Assembly: GCF_900113045.1 (NCBI RefSeq)
Contig: NZ_FONY01000015.1
Coordinates: 45,786-109,785 of the forward strand
From: Thermoflexibacter ruber
GTDB taxonomy: Bacteria; Bacteroidota; Bacteroidia; Cytophagales; Thermoflexibacteraceae
Reading direction: 5' to 3'
Length of the DNA: 64,000 nt
In this document: positions 40,620 to 48,553 of the stretch, piece after piece
Position numbering within the stretch: the first letter of the stretch is position 1
Layout: every line of letters starts with the position of its first letter
Notes under the pieces: model-generated
Told to the model about the DNA's origin: nothing
The model's database searches: none
What the model saw: the letters and a program-made list of their open reading frames with translations, nothing else
Translations under genes and position numbers: made by a program

Positions 40620-41861
40620 ATGAAAATCCAAAAAACTAAATATCTCATTCAATTCATGTTTGCAAAGATAGTTTTTTTTCTCATAACTGTTCTTTTTTAT
40701 TCCTGTCAACAGCAAGCCAAAGAGAAGTTAGAATCTACTAATACCGAGTGGATTAATCTGAATTCTGAGCAGCTTTTTAAACTAAATAATTACTTTTCTG
40801 AAAAGCAGGCTACTTTGGAACAATCTGAGATTATCAATATTCCTATAGACTCGGTAAGTTTAAATTATAGTTTGTATCCTGTATATTACGATGCAGATAC
40901 AGCACATTACTACATTACAGCCAACAGGAATCTACATAGTTTAGATTTCTATGACCTTAGTAAAAAGCGATTAGCTAAACGTATAAGATTTGCTAAGGAA
41001 GGGACTGATGGAGTAGCAGGTCTAAGTTTTTTTCATATAAAAAACTTAGATACACTTATTTTTCTTCCTAAAAATTCAAAACATGCTATAATTACAGATT
41101 TAAAAGGCAAGGTATTAAAACGTACTTACATTGAAATAGATGATGAAGATGATTTAAGACATTCTATGGGTGCTCCCCTTGCATTTAGAGATAGTATGCT
41201 AATTGTTTCTAAAATGAAAATAAAACCTCCTATGTCTTTAGTAGGCATTAATACAATGTGTGGCATAAACATACATACAGGCAAGGTAACAGAATACGGA
41301 CCTCGCTTACCTATTGCTTTCAAAGAAAAACAAGCACCTGTTGGCAAAGAATCTCCCCTCTTTGCTTTAGTGGATAATAAAATTAATGTTCGTTTTGGTT
41401 TGCTTTCTGTTATTTATCAGTATAATATGGAAACAGAGGGAATGAAGGTTATTCCTCTTAAAAGTAAATTTCAAAAGCAGCCAATTACTTTATCAGAATA
41501 TACAGACTTTGTAAACATGGTTCATGAAGTAGGGGAAAAGCAAGATTATGAAAAATCAAGCTATCAGAAACTAATGTATGACCCTTATAGAGAAGTCTTT
41601 TACTCTGTTTTTGTGGAAGGTATACCATTGATAGACGAGAAAACAGGTAAAAAAAATGACTACGAAGACCGCCCTATCTCCATCATCATTGCTGATAAGG
41701 ACTTTCGCTATCTGGGGGAAAAATACTTAGGAGTGGGATATTTTAGAAACTTCTTAGTTACTAAAGACGGATTACTCGTATCTAATGCTCACTCAAAAAA
41801 CCCTCATTACCAAGAAGATGTACTTAGTTTTACCCTTTTCAAACTTAAATACCAAGAATGA
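40620..41861 (+). CDS. DUF4221-like beta-propeller lipoprotein, cassette 1
   Basis: 413 aa. Type II signal with lipobox LFYSC (Cys about 29). The family pattern is visible: a strand with IDSVSLNYSLYPVYY, NRNLHSLDFYDLSKKRLAKRIRFAKEGTDGVAG (the xxGPNGVG equivalent is GTDGVAG), FFHIKNLDTLIFLPKNS, YDPYREVFYSVF and a C-terminal IIADKDFRYLGEKYLG. It should fold as a six-bladed propeller at the outer membrane. Its stop overlaps the next ATG by 4 bp. Family function is unknown; position suggests binding or sensing of the peptide (inference). Confidence 0.8.
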   Translation: MKIQKTKYLIQFMFAKIVFFLITVLFYSCQQQAKEKLESTNTEWINLNSEQLFKLNNYFSEKQATLEQSEIINIPIDSVSLNYSLYPVYYDADTAHYYITANRNLHSLDFYDLSKKRLAKRIRFAKEGTDGVAGLSFFHIKNLDTLIFLPKNSKHAIITDLKGKVLKRTYIEIDDEDDLRHSMGAPLAFRDSMLIVSKMKIKPPMSLVGINTMCGINIHTGKVTEYGPRLPIAFKEKQAPVGKESPLFALVDNKINVRFGLLSVIYQYNMETEGMKVIPLKSKFQKQPITLSEYTDFVNMVHEVGEKQDYEKSSYQKLMYDPYREVFYSVFVEGIPLIDEKTGKKNDYEDRPISIIIADKDFRYLGEKYLGVGYFRNFLVTKDGLLVSNAHSKNPHYQEDVLSFTLFKLKYQE

Positions 41862-42316
41862 GAAAAATAATTTTAATGCTCCTCATACTCTTGAGTGCTT
41901 GCCAAGCAGACCAAAGCATAAAGTGGGAAAGTGCCTTAGCAAATCTAAAAAAGGAGTTTAATTTTTCTCTGCAAGAGGGCTATTGCTTAGTCATTTCCTT
42001 TGAGGGTTGTTCTTCTTGCAGGCGCAGAGCTATTGCCTTCTTAGAGAAAAATTTTGCTTACCCAAATATAGTATATATTCTATCAGCCAAGCAAAAGCGT
42101 ATCATTGGGTTTTCTGTAAGCAAAGAAGCCTTAGCCAATCCTAATGTGCTGATAGATACCAACTATCATGCACATAGTTTGGGGTTGGTCAGTGATTTTC
42201 CTACACTTTATCACATTAAAAACGGTGTAATAAAGGAAGTCAAAACGCTTTCCGCTACAAACATTGATGAAGAACTACACCTTTTAGAGCTACGTTTGCA
42301 AAAGAAACTCCTATGA
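41858..42316 (+). CDS. Thioredoxin-like lipoprotein (CSSC), cassette 1
   Basis: 152 aa. Lipobox LLSAC (Cys about 15). The redox motif is GCSSCRRRA (about 49-57), followed by a thioredoxin-like order: strand YILSAK, IDTNYHAHSLGLVSDFPTLYHIKNG with a cis-Pro-like FPT, and a C-terminal helix. Expressed with the propeller through an ATGA overlap. It may oxidise or hold the four-cysteine peptide (inference). No glycosyltransferase follows in this cassette. Confidence 0.75.
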   Translation: MRKIILMLLILLSACQADQSIKWESALANLKKEFNFSLQEGYCLVISFEGCSSCRRRAIAFLEKNFAYPNIVYILSAKQKRIIGFSVSKEALANPNVLIDTNYHAHSLGLVSDFPTLYHIKNGVIKEVKTLSATNIDEELHLLELRLQKKLL

Positions 42317-42455
42317 CCCTCCTCCACTCCCTCTGGAATGCTACAAGTAATGATGAGCTGGGCATTGAGCAGTAGATGGGTTTGAGAGCTACCTAAACTA
42401 TTAGTTGTTTTTTCCCACTTCCCTGCTTTTTAACATTTCCCTATTTGCAAAAGTG

Positions 42456-42471
42456 GCTAAGTTTGCTTAGC
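42456..42471. promoter_or_regulatory. Everted CTAAG/CTTAG site upstream of HTH gene 1
   Basis: GCTAAG-TTTG-CTTAGC, a perfect inverted repeat about 85 bp upstream of the HTH start. It reuses the CTTAG/CTAAG half-sites of the cassette palindrome. Same sequence at 60692-60707. Confidence 0.6.
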
Positions 42472-42556
42472 TTTGAATTACTGCAAATAAATACTACACG
42501 CACATAGAGAGGTTACACACAGATAGTTCCTTTTACTAAAACCTTTTTTCTTTCCT

Positions 42557-42769
42557 ATGTTAAATCCTGCAAATCCGCTCACTAAAACTGAGCAAAGAAT
42601 CTTTGAAGTGATTGGAAGTGGCATTATTAGCAACAAGGCTATTGGGAACAGGCTGAGCATCAGCCAGCATACTGTCAAGAACCATAAAGAAAACATCAAA
42701 GCAAAATTAGGGGTACAATCTTGCAAAGATTTGCTTCAGTTAGCGGTGCAAAATGCCCTCAAAAAGTAA
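42557..42769 (+). CDS. Stand-alone LuxR/GerE-type HTH protein 1
   Basis: 70 aa. Only the C-terminal DNA-binding domain of LuxR/NarL proteins is present: LTKTEQRIFEVIGSGIISNKAIGNRLSISQHTVKNHKENIKAKL, with no receiver domain. The first about 48 residues are almost identical to the HTH protein at 60793. It sits 155 bp upstream of the cassette 2 peptide start, so it is the best candidate to bind the cassette element (inference). Confidence 0.82.
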   Translation: MLNPANPLTKTEQRIFEVIGSGIISNKAIGNRLSISQHTVKNHKENIKAKLGVQSCKDLLQLAVQNALKK

Positions 42770-42772
42770 AAA

Positions 42773-42812
42773 TTAGTAACCTTTTCCTATTTTTATAGGA
42801 AAAGGTTACTAA
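42773..42812. repeat. Perfect 18-bp-arm inverted repeat, copy 2 (TTTT loop)
   Basis: Same arms as at 40183-40222 with the loop reversed to TTTT, i.e. the whole hairpin is in the opposite orientation although its flanks (AAAAAGTAAAAA before, AAATCTTCCAACAATTCTAT after) are in the same orientation. It follows HTH gene 1 directly and may terminate it. Confidence 0.8.
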
Positions 42813-42834
42813 AAATCTTCCAACAATTCTATTT

Positions 42835-42867
42835 TACTTTGTACTGTACTTTGGTACTTACGTAAGT
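42835..42867 (+). promoter_or_regulatory. Cassette 2 promoter/operator element
   Basis: Paired TACTTTG boxes (42835, 42847), GTACTTTGGTAC (42846-42857) and ACTTACGTAAGT (42856-42867). The palindrome centre is ACGT instead of AGCT, yet symmetry is kept. 56 bp to the peptide ATG. Confidence 0.75.
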
Positions 42868-42923
42868 TATTGTTGCAATTTTAAAATTAAAAACCTTTTT
42901 GGAATTTTAAATCATTTAAATTT

Positions 42924-43211
42924 ATGAAATCAAATCGCACCGTCGCACGGTTGAAGAAAATTGGGATGATTGCCTTGTTTTTGGTAACGGGTAGCCAAGA
43001 GCAGGTAATGAAAATGTTTGGTGAAAGCCCTGCCCCTGTTTCTAATGAGGCAAAGGCGCAAACTTATAATCCAACGAATTATTTTATATTCTCTTACTGC
43101 ACTATACCAGCAGGAGGATATTGGTGTTACCCATGTTTTCCAGGACCTCGTGTTGGAGGACAGTGTGTAACCCAAGGCGGAAATTGTTTGACATACAGTT
43201 CTTGTGGATAA
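42924..43211 (+). CDS. Cassette 2 secreted cysteine-rich peptide
   Basis: 95 aa. The leader LKKIGMIALFLVTGSQEQVMKMFGES...NEAKAQ is nearly identical to the cassette 7 leader and predicts cleavage at AKA|Q (about 46). The core has six cysteines ending GGQC-x6-C-LTYSS-CG. Residues 5-9 come from a GC-rich 15-bp insertion relative to the other MKSKLKK starts. Core differs strongly from cassette 7 despite the shared leader. Confidence 0.78.
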   Translation: MKSNRTVARLKKIGMIALFLVTGSQEQVMKMFGESPAPVSNEAKAQTYNPTNYFIFSYCTIPAGGYWCYPCFPGPRVGGQCVTQGGNCLTYSSCG

Positions 43212-43249
43212 AAGCCTAATTAAAACTACTAAATTATTTCATTTTACCT

Positions 43250-43287
43250 AAAACCAAGATGATAAATAAAATATTAATCTTGGTTTT
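43250..43287 (+). terminator. Intercistronic hairpin, cassette 2
   Basis: Arms AAAACCAAGAT and ATCTTGGTTTT (11 bp) with a 16-base loop, 39 bp after the peptide stop and 20 bp before the propeller ATG. Confidence 0.65.
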
Positions 43288-43307
43288 ACATACTTTTAAA
43301 AAGATTT

Positions 43308-44504
43308 ATGCAAAACACATTATTCTATGTCTTAATCACCCTATCAACAATAAGTACATTTTATTCTTGCAACACAAGTAAAGAAGCAAATAGCCATAAT
43401 AACTATCAATTAGTGTTAGCTGATAGCATCTATTTTCCTATAGATAGTTTGACTTCTTTTAATAATGGAAATGATGTATCTTATAAAAAGATAGAAGGCA
43501 AAGACTACCTCATCATACTCAATAGAAAAATTAATGCTATACAAATGCATGATTTGGAATCCAAAAAGATGACCAAGCGTATTTATTTAGAGCAAGAAGG
43601 ACCTAATGGAGTAGGCATTCCTTCTTATATTCTCTTCCAATCCTTGGATTCTATTTTTGTACTATCAAGTTTTTTATATAAAATTTCTTTAGTGAATGCA
43701 GAGGGAAAACTATTGCAAAAGTATTCATTGCTTAATGCAGGTGTCAAATTTGATGAAGCAACAGGACAAGCTCCCAAAGTTCCAGAAGATAGCTATGCAG
43801 GATTACCACAAGGAGGCACTAATACAATGTTCATTGTGAATAATGAGTTATATATGGGTTGCATCCCAAGCATTACTCCATTTATAAAAGAATTTTATAC
43901 AAAAGGGCAAGTAGGATTGAAACTAAATTTGAGGACTAAAAAAATCTCCTACTTTATGCCTTATCCAGAGGTATATCGCAAGAAAATGTTTTTCCCATTA
44001 GCTTATCTTACCGAATTTGGTTCTGCTTATAATCCAGATAAAAATACCCTCACGTACAGTTTTCCATGTGATGCTAAGGTATATGAAATGGATTTGAATA
44101 CCAATAAAATAGCATCTTATCAGGCAAGTAGTGTTTATTTTAAAGAAATAGAGATATTTTCAACTAATCCAGCAGAAGACCCCAATAGAGCAGAAAAAGA
44201 GTTTGATTTTGCAGTGAGCCATCCACATTTTGAGCGAATTAGGTATGACCCTTATCGCAAAGTTTATTATCGCAATATCTTTCTCCCAAATGATAAGAAA
44301 AAAGAAAAAAATGATTGGCATCCTTACGTAAGGTCTAATTATATCATTTTAGATGAAAACTTTAAGGTATTAGGAGAAACCTTATTGCCAGAGTATGTAG
44401 GTTCAAGCTATTACTTTATCAATGAAGAAGGCTTATTCTTGCAAGGGCTTTCCAGAAATGAAGATGAAATTTGTTTCTATCGCTATGAACTTGTTAAAAA
44501 ATAG
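43308..44504 (+). CDS. DUF4221-like beta-propeller lipoprotein, cassette 2
   Basis: 398 aa. Lipobox TFYSC (Cys about 21). Shows LNRKINAIQMHDLESKKMTKRIYLEQEGPNGVGIPSY, the family signature EGPNGVG (about 100), FQSLDSIFVLSS, SFPCDAKVYEMDLNTNKI, RYDPYRKVYYRNIFLP and ILDENFKVLGETLLPE. It is the closest relative in the window to the cassette 7 propeller. Outer-membrane lipoprotein; ligand unknown. Confidence 0.83.
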   Translation: MQNTLFYVLITLSTISTFYSCNTSKEANSHNNYQLVLADSIYFPIDSLTSFNNGNDVSYKKIEGKDYLIILNRKINAIQMHDLESKKMTKRIYLEQEGPNGVGIPSYILFQSLDSIFVLSSFLYKISLVNAEGKLLQKYSLLNAGVKFDEATGQAPKVPEDSYAGLPQGGTNTMFIVNNELYMGCIPSITPFIKEFYTKGQVGLKLNLRTKKISYFMPYPEVYRKKMFFPLAYLTEFGSAYNPDKNTLTYSFPCDAKVYEMDLNTNKIASYQASSVYFKEIEIFSTNPAEDPNRAEKEFDFAVSHPHFERIRYDPYRKVYYRNIFLPNDKKKEKNDWHPYVRSNYIILDENFKVLGETLLPEYVGSSYYFINEEGLFLQGLSRNEDEICFYRYELVKK

Positions 44505-44510
44505 AACCTT

Positions 44511-44975
44511 ATGAAAAAAGTTTTCATTTATCTTCTGTTACTTTTGTTAGTTGCTTGCCAAAGTCCACCTTTTCAAGACAAGGAGAACAAACTCAAAAAA
44601 ATGCTTGCCAACTATCAAAAGCCCTCTATTTTGGACAAGCAGGTCTATCTCATAACCATTACAGGCGGTTGTGGCGGTTGTATGCAAGTAGTAGCAGACT
44701 ACATCAAAGAAAATATCGCAGATGAAAAGCATTACTTTATTGTCAGTTGTCCTTCTCAAAAAGAGGTAAGTTTTACATTTAACTATCAAATAAGGCATCA
44801 TGCTAACTTCTTGATAGATAACCAAATGATAGCAGTGAGAGATGAATTGGTAGGAGATATTCACCCCAAAGTCTATTATTGCAAAAATGGGAATATCATA
44901 AATGAAGAGGAAATTACTTTTACCAATGCAAAACAAGTATTTGCTAACATTAAAATCTTCTTAGATAGGCAATGA
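44511..44975 (+). CDS. Thioredoxin-like lipoprotein (CGGC), cassette 2
   Basis: 154 aa. Lipobox LLVAC (Cys about 16). ITITGGCGGCMQ (about 47-58) carries a C-x-x-C pair at the N-terminus of a helix, followed by thioredoxin-like strands and a HPKVYYCKNG segment with an additional Cys near the cis-Pro position. Overlaps the glycosyltransferase start by 4 bp. Closely similar to the cassette 7 protein. Confidence 0.78.
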   Translation: MKKVFIYLLLLLLVACQSPPFQDKENKLKKMLANYQKPSILDKQVYLITITGGCGGCMQVVADYIKENIADEKHYFIVSCPSQKEVSFTFNYQIRHHANFLIDNQMIAVRDELVGDIHPKVYYCKNGNIINEEEITFTNAKQVFANIKIFLDRQ

Positions 44976-46339
44976 AAACTATTTTATTGATTCCTTATTT
45001 TTTTGAAAGTCATTTGTATCCTACCTTCCAAACAGCCAAAACCTTACAAAATCAAGGCTATCACGTAGTTTATGCGATTCATGGAGCATATCATATACAT
45101 ACAAAATCACAAGGATTTGATAGCGTAGAGTTAGGCGGACTTCCCTTTGGCTATGGCTTTGAGAAAGATAATAGAGAGTTTGAAAAAAGTACAGATTTGT
45201 ACTTGGACATACTCCTTGACAAAATTACCAATCGTATCTATGAGGACAGAAAAGCAAAACTTACCAAAATAGTAGAAGAAGTGCACCCACATTTGATTCT
45301 GATAGATACATGGGCAAGCACAGATTTTATTATCCTCTATCCCCTTGCTCAGAAATATGGTATTTCGCTTGCCTTTATGCACCTCATGCTTTCTACTTAT
45401 CGCAAGCAACATTCCTCACCACTTTTTACCCCATTTTTACCCAATGAGAAAGAAGTCATACAAAAAACATGGAAACAATTGGCTTGGCAAAAGAAAAATC
45501 ATAATTTCAAACAAGCTATCAGGTATTTAGGGCATCACGATAGCAAAAAAATAAAGCAAAAATTTAAAGAAAATCTCTTGCCTGACAAACATCAGATTTT
45601 ATGGGAAGAAAATCCTTATAACTATGCCTTTGCAGGTGTGCCAGAGTTGATATTTTCCGCAGAAGAATTGGAGTTTCAGCCTTCTGAAAAGCGCCCCCAT
45701 CAGCAGTATTTGGGTGGAATTATCTATGCCAATCGCAAGCAAACTGATATAGATGAAAAGTATGAAATAGTTTTGAGCCAAATCATAGAGAAAAAGCAAC
45801 CTTTGATGTATTGTGCTTTTGGGACACTACAAAAGAAATTTGTAGGTAGGATAATTTTATTTTTACAAAAACTGTTTTTTGTTTTTCAGCAAAACCCTCC
45901 TTGGCAACTCATCTGTACGGCAAGCAGGGAGGTCAGAGATGCCTTCCAAAACACAGAATTACCTAATAATATTCATCTATTAAGCAAAGTCCCCCAATTA
46001 GCCTTATTGCCCAAAGTAGATGTATTTATTACGCATGGCGGTTTAAACTCTATTCAAGAAGCATTACATTTTCAAGTCCCTACCTTAAATTACCCTCTGA
46101 ATTTGGATTGCGACCATGTAGGCAATGCCGCCCGCATCTTTTACCACCGCTTAGGGCTTAGAGGCGAGATTAGCCAAGACAGTCCAAAAGAAATAGCAGA
46201 AAAGATACAAGAACTGCTCACCAATCCCATTTACAAGCAAAATCTACAGGCTTTTAAGGAGAAAACGGAGGCAAAATATACAGAGGAAAGAGTGCTGACA
46301 CTTTTTGAGGAGTTGATGAGAGAACCTGCTTGGGTTTAG
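44972..46339 (+). CDS. GT1/UGT-like glycosyltransferase, cassette 2
   Basis: 455 aa. GT-B fold: the N-terminus MKTILLIPYFFESHLYPTFQTAKTLQNQGY is the acceptor-side Rossmann start (SH-x-x-P-x-F-x-x-A), and LIDTWASTDFIILYPLA follows. The donor domain has MYCAFGT, NIHLLSKVPQLALLPKVDVFITHGGLNS (UGT signature) and YPLNLDCDHVGNAARI. No signal peptide, so cytosolic. Relatives transfer sugars from UDP-sugars to small molecules. The acceptor could be the peptide, a lipid or a metabolite; cytosolic location argues that peptide modification would precede export. Confidence 0.82.
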   Translation: MKTILLIPYFFESHLYPTFQTAKTLQNQGYHVVYAIHGAYHIHTKSQGFDSVELGGLPFGYGFEKDNREFEKSTDLYLDILLDKITNRIYEDRKAKLTKIVEEVHPHLILIDTWASTDFIILYPLAQKYGISLAFMHLMLSTYRKQHSSPLFTPFLPNEKEVIQKTWKQLAWQKKNHNFKQAIRYLGHHDSKKIKQKFKENLLPDKHQILWEENPYNYAFAGVPELIFSAEELEFQPSEKRPHQQYLGGIIYANRKQTDIDEKYEIVLSQIIEKKQPLMYCAFGTLQKKFVGRIILFLQKLFFVFQQNPPWQLICTASREVRDAFQNTELPNNIHLLSKVPQLALLPKVDVFITHGGLNSIQEALHFQVPTLNYPLNLDCDHVGNAARIFYHRLGLRGEISQDSPKEIAEKIQELLTNPIYKQNLQAFKEKTEAKYTEERVLTLFEELMREPAWV

Positions 46340-46450
46340 GTAAAAAATCTATTAAAAAAACAACCATAACATACATCATTCCAAAGCAAAATACAAATCT
46401 TGTATGTAGAAACCATATAAAACTTAAAATATTAATAATCAACAAAATAA

Positions 46451-46492
46451 TTCATAATTCATAATTCATAATTCATAATTCATAATTCATAA
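46451..46492. repeat. Heptamer tandem repeat TTCATAA x6
   Basis: Six exact copies of TTCATAA in the cassette 3 upstream region, beginning 94 bp before the GTAC box. Copy number differs between cassettes (6, 4, 7, 3). Confidence 0.9.
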
Positions 46493-46544
46493 TTTTCTTG
46501 TTAAAAAGTTTGCAAAATACAAAATGCTTACATATAATTGTAGG

Positions 46545-46565
46545 GTACTTTGGTACTTCGCGAAG
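46545..46565 (+). promoter_or_regulatory. Cassette 3 promoter/operator element
   Basis: GTACTTTGGTAC (46545-46556) followed by CTTCGCGAAG (46556-46565): a third palindrome variant with changes on both sides of the axis that preserve symmetry. 56 bp to the peptide ATG. Confidence 0.75.
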
Positions 46566-46621
46566 GCATTATCGTAAACGTTACTTTTTTATTTTCAAAC
46601 GCTTAAAAACATTTAAAATTT

Positions 46622-46816
46622 ATGAAATCAAAATTGAAGAAAATTGGTAAAATAGTTATGCTTCTTCTGGGAAGTAGCCTATTGAGTATTGGCACCATAG
46701 AAAGTGTAGATGCTGGTTGTGAAAAGGGTAAATATCCATCAGGAGATTGTGTAACTGAAAATGGTATAACTTACTGTAAATACTCTACAAGCACAGCATG
46801 CTCAGTACCTGTATAA
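46622..46816 (+). CDS. Cassette 3 secreted cysteine-rich peptide
   Basis: 64 aa. Leader MKSKLKKIGKIVMLLLGSSLL...ESVDA with probable cleavage after VDA (about 31), leaving a compact core of about 33 residues GCEKGKYPSGDC...YC...AC. Four cysteines spaced 9, 8 and 7. The core is rich in Thr/Ser, possible O-glycosylation positions given the glycosyltransferase in this cassette (inference). Confidence 0.76.
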   Translation: MKSKLKKIGKIVMLLLGSSLLSIGTIESVDAGCEKGKYPSGDCVTENGITYCKYSTSTACSVPV

Positions 46817-46829
46817 ATCAATAGTAGGC

Positions 46830-46867
46830 AAAGAGTTAGAGAAAATGAATCTCTTTTCTAACTCTTT
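46830..46867 (+). terminator. Intercistronic hairpin, cassette 3
   Basis: AAAGAGTTAGA and TCTAACTCTTT arms with a second small GAGA/TCTC pairing inside, followed by ATTTTTTATT. A plausible partial terminator after the peptide gene. Confidence 0.75.
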
Positions 46868-46898
46868 ATTTTTTATTAATGACATTAAAAATTTTACT

Positions 46899-48077
46899 AT
46901 GCATAAATTCATTTTTTTTTATATTAGTTTCTTTTTTATTATATTTTCTCTATATTCTTGTAATACTAATAAAGAAAAGAAAGAACAACATAACAACGAT
47001 ATATACACTTTTAAAAAACAAGGTATTAAATCTTTTTTGTTAGACAGTGTCACTGCACCACACAGTACATGTATTCAGTACTTAGAAAACTTTTTTTTAG
47101 CAGAAAAGCAAGCTGATTTTTTAGCTACATTAAATATGAATGATAACAGCATCATATTCTATGATTATGAGATTGGGAGTATGAAAAGTAAAATAAAGTT
47201 TTTTAAAGAAGGAGAACAAGGTGTAGGGAGTATATTTGGCTTTTCTATTATTAATCAGGATTCTATATTGATACATCGATATCATGGAATGCAACTTTAT
47301 TTGGTAAATAGCAAGGCACAGGTATTGAAAAGCTATAAACTTTCCTCTGATAATTTCCCTTTTTCTGTATTCCCAGCAAGTACCTCTAACCCAATCAATA
47401 AAATACATAATTACGTGTATATGAATAGTGATGGGAAGCTTGACCCCAATAATGCAAAAGTAGACTTAAAAGGCATTGTGGCTTGCATAGATATAAACAC
47501 TGGAAAAATCGTTCCTAAACTTTACTACCCTGAAATTTACAAAATTGGAATATGGACTCCTGAGTTTTTGACCTCTTATCATACTCCTCCTTTATTTAAG
47601 GAGCAAGTAGTTTTTAGTTTCCCTATTATAGATTCTATCTATGTGACCGACTACAATGATTATGTGGGAAAGTATTATGCAGGCAGTAAGTTCCAAAATT
47701 CGCCTATAAAACCACTCTCTACTCAACTTGGTAGTGGCTTGCCTCCTTATGAGCAGAGAGAAAAATATCGCCTCTCTCAGCTATACTATGGTGCTATTTA
47801 CTATGATGAATTTCAAAAATATTACTATCGCTTTTGCTTTCTACCAATTAGTGAGTCTGATTATGTATCAGGAGTTCCTCTGAAGAGTAAGGAGCAGAAA
47901 GTGTCAATTATTATTTTGGATAGCTCTTTTAACAAAGTAGGTGAGGTTGATTTAGAAGCATATAAGTATAATCCGTATATGGTTTTTATTAACAAAAATG
48001 GTTTACATATTGCACTTAAAGCTAATGGAAATGAAGATAACCTTATTTTTGAAATCTTTAAAGTAGTAAAAAAATAA
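46899..48077 (+). CDS. DUF4221-like beta-propeller lipoprotein, cassette 3
   Basis: 392 aa from ATG 46899; an earlier in-frame ATG at 46845 lies inside the hairpin and would bury the signal peptide. MHKFIFFYISFFFIIFSLYSC gives the lipobox. Family features: MNDNSIIFYDYEIGSMKSKIKFFKEGEQGVG (EGEQGVG for EGPNGVG), INQDSILIHRYHG, FSFPIIDSIYVTDYN and IILDSSFNKVGEVDL. Most similar in layout to the cassette 5 propeller (YAGSKFQNS/YAGSKSFTNS). Confidence 0.82.
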   Translation: MHKFIFFYISFFFIIFSLYSCNTNKEKKEQHNNDIYTFKKQGIKSFLLDSVTAPHSTCIQYLENFFLAEKQADFLATLNMNDNSIIFYDYEIGSMKSKIKFFKEGEQGVGSIFGFSIINQDSILIHRYHGMQLYLVNSKAQVLKSYKLSSDNFPFSVFPASTSNPINKIHNYVYMNSDGKLDPNNAKVDLKGIVACIDINTGKIVPKLYYPEIYKIGIWTPEFLTSYHTPPLFKEQVVFSFPIIDSIYVTDYNDYVGKYYAGSKFQNSPIKPLSTQLGSGLPPYEQREKYRLSQLYYGAIYYDEFQKYYYRFCFLPISESDYVSGVPLKSKEQKVSIIILDSSFNKVGEVDLEAYKYNPYMVFINKNGLHIALKANGNEDNLIFEIFKVVKK

Positions 48078-48083
48078 ATAACA

Positions 48084-48551
48084 ATGTGTCGTGTTTTTTG
48101 GGTAATCATACTTTTACTAATTTTTAGCTGTAAAAATAGGCAAGAAGTATTGCAAGAAAATTTTGAAAAAACTTTGCGTTTAATGCATAACAATAATATT
48201 TCCCAATACAAAGCATATCTCGTTATTCCCAATGCTGGCTGTGAGGGTTGTATTAGTTCTGCGGAGAGATTTGTGATAGATAATATTAAGCAGGAAAATG
48301 ATTTAATGGTTATTTTCACAAAGATAAATTCGATGAAAATATTGAAGCTAAAAATTAAAGAAGTTATTAACAGCCCTAATATAATTTTTGATAAAGATAA
48401 CCTGATGTACTCGAATCATGTGGAATCCATATATCCCATGATTTTTTATGTGAAGAATAGCCAGATTAGCAATATGGAATACATAAGCCCTGATAATGTC
48501 AATGGTCTAACAAATCTTAAAATATCGTTAGCAAGCCAAGATTCATTCTAA
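48084..48551 (+). CDS. Thioredoxin-like lipoprotein (CEGC), cassette 3
   Basis: 155 aa. Lipobox LLIFSC (Cys about 16). The motif NAGCEGCISSAERFVI (about 50-65) has C-x-x-C at a helix start, then LMVIFTKINS and SIYPMIFYVKNSQI with the cis-Pro-like YPM. Begins 6 bp after the propeller stop; the glycosyltransferase begins 2 bp after its stop. Divergent from the other CxxC proteins outside the motif. Confidence 0.76.
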   Translation: MCRVFWVIILLLIFSCKNRQEVLQENFEKTLRLMHNNNISQYKAYLVIPNAGCEGCISSAERFVIDNIKQENDLMVIFTKINSMKILKLKIKEVINSPNIIFDKDNLMYSNHVESIYPMIFYVKNSQISNMEYISPDNVNGLTNLKISLASQDSF

Positions 48552-48553
48552 AA

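Larger units (their letters stand above)
46121..46642 (+). repeat. Recombination block, copy 1 (GT 3' end to peptide start)
   Basis: About 500 bp running from the conserved GGCAATGCC of the glycosyltransferase 3' end through the spacer to the peptide ATG. It recurs near-identically at 49709-50216, 52655-53183 and in part at 63570-64000; the GT-only part also at 56343-56561. Confidence 0.75.
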
